Source: Chelatococcus reniformis
GTDB taxonomy: Bacteria > Pseudomonadota > Alphaproteobacteria > Rhizobiales > Beijerinckiaceae
Direction: 5' to 3'
Length of the DNA stretch: 64,000 nucleotides
NCBI RefSeq assembly: GCF_014640075.1
Contig: NZ_BMGG01000009.1
Coordinates: forward strand, 1-64,000
Below the pieces are notes generated by a model. The model did not search any database, had not been told where the DNA came from, and worked only from the letters and a program-made list of their open reading frames with translations. Below, one piece after another: positions 57,876 to 64,000 of the stretch. Made by a program: the position numbers and the translations under genes. Within the stretch, counting starts at the first letter, position 1; each line of letters begins with the position of its first letter.

Positions 57876-60422
57876 ATGTCTGCCGACGTGACGCCGCTAC
57901 GGCAGCGGGTGCCGGCGGCTGCCCGAGAGACCTCGCTGCCGGCTGCCTTCGACGCCTGGTTTACGGCGCGGGGCTGGGCGCCGCGGCCGCATCAGCTGGA
58001 GCTCCTTGCGAAAGCCGAGGCCGGGCGCTCCGTGCTTCTCGTCGCTCCGACCGGTGCCGGCAAGACCCTGGCGGGCTTCCTGCCGACGCTGGTGGCGTTG
58101 ACGGGGCGCGGGCCGGCACCGCTGGGAGGCGGCCTGCATACCCTCTACATCTCGCCCCTCAAGGCGCTTGCGGTCGATGTCGCCCGCAACCTCGAGACCC
58201 CGGTCCGCGACATGGACCTGCCCGTGCGCATCGAATCCCGCACAGGCGACACGCCCGCCCACAAGCGCGCGCGTCAAGTCGAGCGTCCGCCGGACATCCT
58301 GCTGACCACCCCGGAGCAACTCGCCCTGCTGCTGGCGCACCGGGAGGCGCGGCCCCTGTTCGCCAGCTTGCAGCGCGTCGTGCTGGACGAACTGCACGCG
58401 CTCGTCACCTCCAAACGCGGCGACCTGCTGGCCCTGGGGCTGGCGCGCCTGCGCCGGCTCGCGCCCGCCCATACCACCGTCGGCCTGTCGGCAACGGTGC
58501 GCGAGCCCGAGGCGCTCTGTCGCTATCTCGTCGGCGTCGGCGCGGCGGAGCCCGCGCGGCAAGCCGATCTGGTGGTGGTCGCGGGGGGCGCACAGCCGCG
58601 CATCGAGGTGCTCGACACACACCTGGCGCTGCCGATCGCCGGGCATACCACCGCCCATGCCATGGCCGACGTCTATGGCGCCATCCGGGCTCACCGGCTG
58701 ACGCTGGTCTTCGTCAACACCCGCCTCCAGGCGGAGTTCGCCTTCCAGGAGCTATGGAAGCTGAATGACGAATCTCTGCCGATCGCGCTCCACCACGGTT
58801 CGCTCGACGTCGCCCAGCGTCGCCGCGTGGAAGCGGCCATGGCCGCCGGCCGGCTGCGCGCCGTCGTCTGCACGTCGACGCTCGATCTCGGCATCGACTG
58901 GGGCGACGTCGACCTCGTGGTCAACCTCGGGGCGCCCAAGGGCGCCAGCCGCCTGATGCAGCGCATCGGCCGCGCCAACCATCGGCTGGACGAGCCGTCG
59001 AAGGCCTATCTTGTGCCGTCGAACCGCTTCGAAATGCTGGAATGCCAGGCGGCGCTGGAGCTGGTCGCGGAGGCGGCGCAGGATACGCCCGAGCCCCGCA
59101 TCGGCGCCCTCGACGTGCTGGCCCAGCACGTGCTCGGCATGGCCTGCGCCGAGCCGTTCGCCGCCGACGATCTCTATGACGAGGTCCGTTCAGCCGCGCC
59201 CTACGCCGCGCTCTCCCGGGACGATTTCGACCGGGTCGTTGGCTTCGTGGCGACCGGCGGTTACGCGCTCAAGAGCTACGAGCGGTTCGCCAAGATCAAG
59301 CTCGGCCGCGACGGGCTGTGGCGGGTCTCCAGCGCGCCGGTGGCGCAGCAGTATCGGCTCAACGTCGGCACCATCGTGGAAGCGGCCATGGTGAAGGTGC
59401 GCCTGGGGCGCCAGCGCCGCGGTGCCACGGGCGCGCCGGTGCGCCCGACGCCCGGCGGCCGCATCCTGGGCGAGGTGGAGGAGGACTTCATCGAGACGCT
59501 GAGCCCCGGCGATACCTTCGCCTTCGCCGGCGAGGTGCTGCGTTTCGAGGCGCTCGCCGCCAACGAGGCGCTGGTGACGCGGGCGGCCGGCACCGATCCC
59601 AAGGTGCCCTCCTATGCCGGGGGCAAGTTCCCGCTCTCCACCTTTCTCGCCGACCGCGTGCGCGGCATGCTCGCCGAGCCCGGCAGCTGGAGCCGTCTGC
59701 CGCCGGAGGTGGCGGGCTGGCTCGCCTTGCAGCGGATGAAGTCGATGCTGCCCGGGCGCAGCGAACTCCTGGTGGAGACCTTTGCCCGGGCCGGGCGCCA
59801 CTATCTCGTCGCCTATCCCTTCGAAGGCCGGCTGGCGCACCAGACGCTCGGCATGCTGCTGACGCGGCGCCTCGAGCGGGCGCGGCTCAAGCCGCTGGGC
59901 TTTACCGCCAACGACTACGGCCTGGGCGTATACGGCCTCGGCGACCTGTCGGCGGCGGTCGCTCTCGGCCGTCTCGATCTGGCCGAACTGTTCGGCGAGG
60001 ACATGCTCGGCGACGACCTGGAGGCGTGGCTCGACGAATCGGCCCTGATGAAGCGCACCTTCCGGCAGTGTGCCATCATCGCCGGTCTGATCGAGCGCCG
60101 CCATCCGGGCCGGGAGAAGACCGGGCGGCAGGTCACCATGTCGACGGACCTGGTCTACGACGTGCTGCGGCGCCATGAGCCGGCGCACGTGCTGCTCAAG
60201 GCGGCGCGCGCCGATGCGGCCACGGGCCTGCTCGATCTGCGCCGTCTGGGTGGTCTGCTCTCGCGCATCCGGGGGCGAATCGTGCACAAGGCTCTCGAGC
60301 GGCTGTCGCCGCTGTCGATCTCGATTATCCTGGAGATCGGCCGCGAGCAGGTGTTCGGGGAGGCTTCGGACACCATTCTGGCCGAGGCCGAGGCGATGCT
60401 GATGGAGGAAGCGTCGGCATGA
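57876..60422 (+). CDS. Ligase-associated DEXH-box helicase (Lhr-type)
   Basis: An 848-residue SF2 helicase with 3'-5' activity expected from the Lhr family. Start at ATG 57876 (GTG 57864 possible). Walker A VAPTGAGKTLAGFLP (about 53-67), motif Ib region LLTTPEQLALLL, DEVH-type box VVLDELHALVTSKRGD, motif III GLSATVREPE, motif V STLDLGIDWGDVDLVV and motif VI MQRIGRANHRLD. The long C-terminal part (WH and Lhr-core, LPGRSELLVETFARAGRHYLV) is complete. It ends overlapping PdeM by four bases. With the ligase and exonuclease it forms a known conserved repair set. Confidence 0.94.
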   Translation: MSADVTPLRQRVPAAARETSLPAAFDAWFTARGWAPRPHQLELLAKAEAGRSVLLVAPTGAGKTLAGFLPTLVALTGRGPAPLGGGLHTLYISPLKALAVDVARNLETPVRDMDLPVRIESRTGDTPAHKRARQVERPPDILLTTPEQLALLLAHREARPLFASLQRVVLDELHALVTSKRGDLLALGLARLRRLAPAHTTVGLSATVREPEALCRYLVGVGAAEPARQADLVVVAGGAQPRIEVLDTHLALPIAGHTTAHAMADVYGAIRAHRLTLVFVNTRLQAEFAFQELWKLNDESLPIALHHGSLDVAQRRRVEAAMAAGRLRAVVCTSTLDLGIDWGDVDLVVNLGAPKGASRLMQRIGRANHRLDEPSKAYLVPSNRFEMLECQAALELVAEAAQDTPEPRIGALDVLAQHVLGMACAEPFAADDLYDEVRSAAPYAALSRDDFDRVVGFVATGGYALKSYERFAKIKLGRDGLWRVSSAPVAQQYRLNVGTIVEAAMVKVRLGRQRRGATGAPVRPTPGGRILGEVEEDFIETLSPGDTFAFAGEVLRFEALAANEALVTRAAGTDPKVPSYAGGKFPLSTFLADRVRGMLAEPGSWSRLPPEVAGWLALQRMKSMLPGRSELLVETFARAGRHYLVAYPFEGRLAHQTLGMLLTRRLERARLKPLGFTANDYGLGVYGLGDLSAAVALGRLDLAELFGEDMLGDDLEAWLDESALMKRTFRQCAIIAGLIERRHPGREKTGRQVTMSTDLVYDVLRRHEPAHVLLKAARADAATGLLDLRRLGGLLSRIRGRIVHKALERLSPLSISIILEIGREQVFGEASDTILAEAEAMLMEEASA

Positions 60423-61144
60423 ACGTTGATGTCGCGCGGTCCTTGCGTCCGGTCGCGCTGCCGCCGCCCGGCGAGGCCGTCGTCGCGCTCGGCGACGCGG
60501 CGTTCCTCGCCGATCCGGTGGGCGCGCTGTTCGAGCCCGGCGAGCGGCTGCTCGTGGTCGCCGACCTGCACCTGGAGAAGGGCTCGTCCTACGCCGAGCG
60601 CGGCGTGCTGCTGCCGCCCTACGACACGCGCGCCACCCTGAGCGCGCTTGGCGCGCTGGTGGCCCGCTACGCGCCGCGCACGGTCCTGGCGCTCGGCGAC
60701 AGCTTCCATGACGTGGGCGCCGGCGCGCGGCTCAATGGCGCCGATCGCGCCATGCTGACCGGCCTGCAGGCCGGGCGCGACTGGATCTGGGTCACCGGCA
60801 ACCACGATCCGCAGATCCCGCAGGCTTTGGGCGGCACGGTGGTCGCGTCGCTCGTGCATCGCGGCATCGTTTTCCGCCACGAGCCGGGCGGCGGCGAAGC
60901 GAACGAGATGGCGGGCCACCTGCATCCGGTGGCGAAGGTGCGCATGCGCGGCCGCTCCGTGCGGCGCCGCTGTTTTGCCGTCGGCCCCGGCCGCTGCATC
61001 CTGCCGGCCTTCGGCGCCTACGCCGGCGGCCTCAACGTCCGCGACCCGGCGTTCCGGCCCTTGTTCCCGGCGGGCATGGTCGCCCGTGTGCTGGGCACTC
61101 AGCGGATCTTCACCATCGCCGACACGATGCTGCTGCCGGACTGA
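60419..61144 (+). CDS. pdeM: Ligase-associated metallophosphoesterase PdeM
   Basis: A 241-residue calcineurin-like phosphoesterase. Metal ligands: VVADLHLEKGSSYAERG (DxH, about residues 53-56), ALGDSFHDVG (GDxxHD) and WVTGNHDPQIP (GNHD), then the later H of AGHLHPVAKV. The HDPQIP and RRRCF turns are typical of PdeM, the endonuclease/phosphoesterase always found beside the ligase, exonuclease and Lhr genes. Overlap ATGA with the helicase gene means coupled translation. Confidence 0.94.
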   Translation: MNVDVARSLRPVALPPPGEAVVALGDAAFLADPVGALFEPGERLLVVADLHLEKGSSYAERGVLLPPYDTRATLSALGALVARYAPRTVLALGDSFHDVGAGARLNGADRAMLTGLQAGRDWIWVTGNHDPQIPQALGGTVVASLVHRGIVFRHEPGGGEANEMAGHLHPVAKVRMRGRSVRRRCFAVGPGRCILPAFGAYAGGLNVRDPAFRPLFPAGMVARVLGTQRIFTIADTMLLPD

Positions 61145-61253
61145 CACGGAGGGGCCGATGCGCCCCCGCCCGCCGTCGCTTGGCTAGATGTTTTATATTA
61201 GTCCCGGAACTTGGTGGAGCGGATGGATTTTGCATTGAATCATCTGCCCGCCA

Positions 61254-61358
61254 AGAGCGTTTTCGAGCGAAGTGGACGCTGGTTCGCGTGAAGAAAAAGC
61301 GACAAAGCGAACAGATAGAGCATTTCAGCGATTCGAAGAAACGCGGAAATGCTTTAAG
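61254..61358 (+). repeat. Mosaic intergenic repeat, copy B
   Basis: Same two-palindrome layout and orientation as copy A: AGAGCGTTTTCGAGCGAAG with GCGTGAAGAAAAAGCG, then TAGAGCATTTCAGCGATTCG with CGCGGAAATGCTTTAAG. It has more mismatches in the arms than copy C and lies free in the gap between pdeM and the monooxygenase, touching neither gene. Being between convergent genes it could serve as a bidirectional transcription end. Confidence 0.85.
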
Positions 61359-61414
61359 ACTTTGTTTCGGCAGGAATCCTGTCCAATACCAGCGTCGACT
61401 TTTGAGATCGTCCT

Positions 61415-62983
61415 CTAAGCCCGCAGCAGGCTGACATAGGCGCCAAGGGCTTCAGCATGCCGGCGCTCGGCGCGCAGGCCCACATGGCCGTCGGCGCGGA
61501 CGACGAGCAGCGTCAGGTCTCCCACGCCCAGCCTTTCGGCCGCGGCGGGCGCGAGGTGAGCCGCGATGTCCGCGATATCGGCATTGGCCGTGAGGGTGAC
61601 CACCGCGTCGATGATGGTGCGATCGCAGAGGCGCTCCACGTCGTGCAGAACGCCCATGAGGTGCTGTCGGGTCGTCGCCGCCGCCGCGATGAGAAAGGCC
61701 GTGTGCCCCCGCCGCTTGGCGAAGTCATGGAGCAGCCCAGTGCCGCCGGCCGCGAAGCGGATCTCGAGCCCGTCCGACAGGCGCTGCCCCGGCCAGATGG
61801 CGTCGTGCCGGTCGCCCATGACGATGGGTGAGCCGGCGTAGTCGATGTCGAGCTCCGCCTCGGCGACGGCCTCGTGGTGCCGCGTGGCGGGATCGGCGAA
61901 GACCGCCCGGACGGCCGCGTCACGCTGGCGGCGTTCGTGCGGACCCGTGACCATCTGCGCGCCCTCGGCGGCGTCGCCAGAGGCTGCCACCCGTTCCGCC
62001 ACGGGCCGCCGCTCCGCCTCATAGCTGTCGAGCAGCCGGTCGGAGCATCGGCCCTGGCAGACCAGCGCGAGCTTCCAGGCGAGGTTGAAGGCATCCTGGA
62101 GGCCGGTGTTCATGCCGTGGCCCTGCGCGGGGCTGCAGGTGTGCGCGGCGTCGCCGGCGAGCAGGATGCGCCCGGCGCGGAACCGCTGCGCAACCTTGCT
62201 GTGGCAATGGAAGCGCGTCGGGTTGGCGACCCCTTCGAAGTCCGCCCCGGGCACGTAGCGCCGCAGCGTGGCTGCGGCATCGGCGACGAGATCGGAATCG
62301 GGAGCGCTCGGCCGCAGGTAGACGCGCCAACGCCGGCCGGGCAAGGCGGTCAGGATGACCGGTGTCGGGTCGAGATAGGCGTAGTTCGCCTCGAACGGCT
62401 CCGGCCAGCCGCAGACGCCGGCGTCGAACACGGCCCAGGGCTCGCCGATATCGTGTCCGTCCTGGCCTATGCCCGTGAGCGTGCGCACCGTGCTGTGGTA
62501 CCCGTCGCAGCCGATCACCCATCGGGCGAAGATCTCGCTCGCGAAGCCCTCGTGCTCGACGATGGCGAGGACGCCATCGGCCCGCTCGTCCAAAGCGACG
62601 AGCTTCGTGCCGCGCGTGACCTTGCTGCCCTGCCGCGCGAGATAGTCGGTCAGTATCGCTTCGGTGACCTCTTCCGAAATGCCGATGTTGAACGGGTAGC
62701 GGCTGCCGCACAGATCGAGATCGATCTCGCCGAGCACGGCACCGCCCGCATGAATGCGGGCACGCCGCTGCTTGACCCCCGCGGCCAACAGCGGCTCCAG
62801 AATGCCGAGGGCATCGAAAATCTCCAGCGAGCGCGGATGCACGACCGTCGCACGGTCCCATCCCAGGGGCCGGTCGTGTGCCTCGATGATAAGGCAGTCC
62901 ACGCCCCGCCGGTGGAGCTCGGCCGCGGCGAGAAGTCCGGTCGGACCGGCTCCGACCACGAGGACGGTCACGGCATTCACCAT
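61415..62983 (-). CDS. FAD-dependent aromatic monooxygenase (PheA/MhpA type)
   Basis: A 522-residue group A flavoprotein hydroxylase. ATG 62983, with GAGGAG seven bases upstream, gives MVNAVTVLVVGAGPTGLLAAAEL, the FAD Rossmann motif. The DG motif ARWVIGCDGYHSTVR (about 150-164) and the second FAD motif RILLAGDAAHTCSPAQGHGM (about 275-294) with NTGLQDAFNLAWKLAL are complete. The C-terminal thioredoxin-like domain (VVTLTANADIADI on) is of the phenol hydroxylase/MhpA kind. NAD(P)H-dependent hydroxylation of an aromatic compound is likely; the substrate is open and no pathway neighbour is present. Confidence 0.92.
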   Translation of the reverse strand: MVNAVTVLVVGAGPTGLLAAAELHRRGVDCLIIEAHDRPLGWDRATVVHPRSLEIFDALGILEPLLAAGVKQRRARIHAGGAVLGEIDLDLCGSRYPFNIGISEEVTEAILTDYLARQGSKVTRGTKLVALDERADGVLAIVEHEGFASEIFARWVIGCDGYHSTVRTLTGIGQDGHDIGEPWAVFDAGVCGWPEPFEANYAYLDPTPVILTALPGRRWRVYLRPSAPDSDLVADAAATLRRYVPGADFEGVANPTRFHCHSKVAQRFRAGRILLAGDAAHTCSPAQGHGMNTGLQDAFNLAWKLALVCQGRCSDRLLDSYEAERRPVAERVAASGDAAEGAQMVTGPHERRQRDAAVRAVFADPATRHHEAVAEAELDIDYAGSPIVMGDRHDAIWPGQRLSDGLEIRFAAGGTGLLHDFAKRRGHTAFLIAAAATTRQHLMGVLHDVERLCDRTIIDAVVTLTANADIADIAAHLAPAAAERLGVGDLTLLVVRADGHVGLRAERRHAEALGAYVSLLRA

Positions 62984-63195
62984 ATCAGGCTCCTCGCCGG
63001 ATCGCGGGGGGGTGTTTCGATCTCGCGCGGCGCTCGGCACGGAAACGAAGAGGGGCCCCTTGGGGGGCCGATCGGCAGGCCGGCGGCCGCCTCCCGCGGC
63101 GGCGTTCGACGCGGCTCCCGGCCGACAGCCCTCCCGACGGCGCGCGGAGGGAAGGACCGCCATCTGCACGGTTTGAACCACCGTGGCCGAGCATC
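62984..63195. other. Intergenic part upstream of the monooxygenase
   Basis: About 210 bases before mosaic repeat copy C. It contains the monooxygenase promoter region and a short palindrome GGGGCCCCTTGGGGGGCC around 63051-63068. No gene supported. Confidence 0.3.
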
Positions 63196-63299
63196 TAGAG
63201 CATTTCGGCGGTTCGAAGAAACGCCGAAATGCTCTATCTAATTGTTTTGTCGCGTTTTCTTCACGCGAACCGGCGTCCACTTCGCTCGAAAACGCTCTA
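63196..63299 (-). repeat. Mosaic intergenic repeat, copy C (inverted)
   Basis: Inverted relative to copies A and B. The small palindrome is perfect over 14 pairs (AGAGCATTTCGGCG with CGCCGAAATGCTCT), and the large one reads GCGTTTTCTTCACGCGAACC to CTTCGCTCGAAAACGCTCTA. Its end supplies the TAG stop (CTA at 63297-63299 on +) of the leftward TIGR02186 gene. Confidence 0.88.
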
Positions 63300-64000
63300 A
63301 TCACGTCTGAACACCACCGTCGCGGTCCAGCCGAAGAGCAGCGAGAGCGCTGCTGCGGCGAGGCCGTAGACCAGCGGCTGGTTGTGGGCGAGATCGACGA
63401 CCGCCTGTTCGAAACCGGTCTTGACCACGTGGAAGCGCGTCGACGAGCGCGCCACGAAGGTTCCGCCGGAGAGCACCGTGGCCTCCACCTGGTAGCGACC
63501 CACGGGGGTCGTCGCCGGCAGCGGGAAGGTGGCGCGGAAGACGTTGGGCGATACGAAGCGAGCCGTGCTCTTCTCGACGAAGAGGCCGTTCTCGCCATTC
63601 AGCCGCCGCAGCGCCTCGCGGAAGCGGGCATTGGCGGCATCCCGTGCCGCATCGACGCCCGGTGGCGTGAGCTCGGCCTCCAGACCGAGGCCGTAGGCGA
63701 GCCGCGCCTGGCGGGAGGCGATCTCGTCCACCGGCCGCGTCGATACGACCGCCAGATAGATGGGCAGGTCGACGAAGCGCCGCTGCCGCCGGTTCACGTA
63801 GACGAAGCCCAGGCGCTGCTTTTCGCGCACGAGCGTGGTCGCGCGCGGTCCTCGCACGGTGACGACGACGTCGTAAGGCGCCTGCCGCGCGGGCGTGGCG
63901 AGATCCTTCTCGATGACGCCGAAGAGGGCGACGTCGACGCCGGAGTAGGTGGAGGTGATAGCGATCTGGGTCGTCGAGAGCGAGGTCACCAGGTTCTCGC
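63297..64000 (-). CDS. TIGR02186 family membrane protein, 5' end outside the window
   Basis: A 234-codon partial frame that continues past position 64000 (the edge reads ENLVTSLSTTQIAITSTYSG), so the signal peptide and true start are missing. Family marks: VALFGVIEKDLATP, YDVVVTVRGPRATTLVREKQ, RFVSPNVFRATFPLPAT and a single C-terminal membrane segment LVYGLAAAALSLLFGWTATV followed by FRRD. TIGR02186 proteins are alphaproteobacterial, periplasm-facing with a C-terminal anchor, and usually encoded next to a TauE/SafE sulfite-exporter-like gene, which may lie just outside. The stop codon is formed by mosaic repeat copy C. Confidence 0.88.
   Translation of the reverse strand, partial: ENLVTSLSTTQIAITSTYSGVDVALFGVIEKDLATPARQAPYDVVVTVRGPRATTLVREKQRLGFVYVNRRQRRFVDLPIYLAVVSTRPVDEIASRQARLAYGLGLEAELTPPGVDAARDAANARFREALRRLNGENGLFVEKSTARFVSPNVFRATFPLPATTPVGRYQVEATVLSGGTFVARSSTRFHVVKTGFEQAVVDLAHNQPLVYGLAAAALSLLFGWTATVVFRRD

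Overview
This is a high-GC window (roughly two-thirds G+C by eye) from an alphaproteobacterium of the order Hyphomicrobiales (Rhizobiales). The pointers are a ROSE-type RNA thermometer ahead of an Hsp20 gene, DUF2934/DUF3606/DUF6460 small proteins, the bioFDAZ biotin operon with BioR-type boxes and BioZ, the long form of dCTP deaminase, TIGR02186, and a ~105-bp mosaic intergenic repeat of the rhizobial type. The genus cannot be fixed from sequence reading alone. No rRNA gene, complete tRNA, CRISPR array, insertion sequence or phage gene was seen.

Region 1 (1-7.1 kb) is an eroding accessory segment. It holds relics of DUF2934, nuoB, an SRAP/YedK-type gene, a LigD ligase domain and a cupin, each broken by frameshifts or in-frame stops. 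Among them sit intact stress-type genes: two DUF3606 proteins, Hsp20 behind a ROSE element, a small conserved protein whose Shine-Dalgarno is buried in a UUCG hairpin, a DUF1003 membrane protein and a thioredoxin-reductase-like flavoprotein with an AT-rich core.

Region 2 (7.1-16 kb) looks like an amide-use locus. A MarR regulator diverges from a signal-peptide-less AmiC-like binding protein. An amidase-signature enzyme related to nitrile-hydratase-linked amidases follows, then a complete five-gene HAAT-type ABC importer. Region 3 (16-21.5 kb) is an AaeXAB-like aromatic-acid efflux operon (FUSC, DUF1656, HlyD), a TetR regulator and a cytochrome P450. Region 4 (21.6-35.8 kb) carries two more complete HAAT importers. 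The second of these diverges, across a perfect palindrome, from a TetR regulator, a biotinyl carrier, an acyl-CoA ligase and a carboxyltransferase subunit. This suggests uptake, CoA activation and carboxylation of an organic acid, but no biotin carboxylase subunit is present.

Region 5 (35.8-40 kb) is the biotin operon bioF-D-A-Z, convergent with the carboxyltransferase and lacking bioB. Region 6 (40-49.1 kb) has an enoyl-CoA hydratase relic, an arylsulfatase with its formylglycine-generating enzyme, an AraC regulator, small envelope proteins, dCTP deaminase, DUF952 and pyrD. Region 7 (49.1-64 kb) has a MATE exporter, DUF6460, a LuxR-type response regulator beside a symporter-like membrane protein, then the ligase-associated DNA-repair set (ATP-dependent ligase, metallo-beta-lactamase exonuclease, Lhr-type helicase, PdeM) in two divergent pairs around a methyltransferase and a small secreted protein. 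It ends with a FAD monooxygenase and a TIGR02186 gene that runs off the window. Three copies of the mosaic repeat lie in the last 14 kb, and two of them supply the stop codon of the neighbouring gene.
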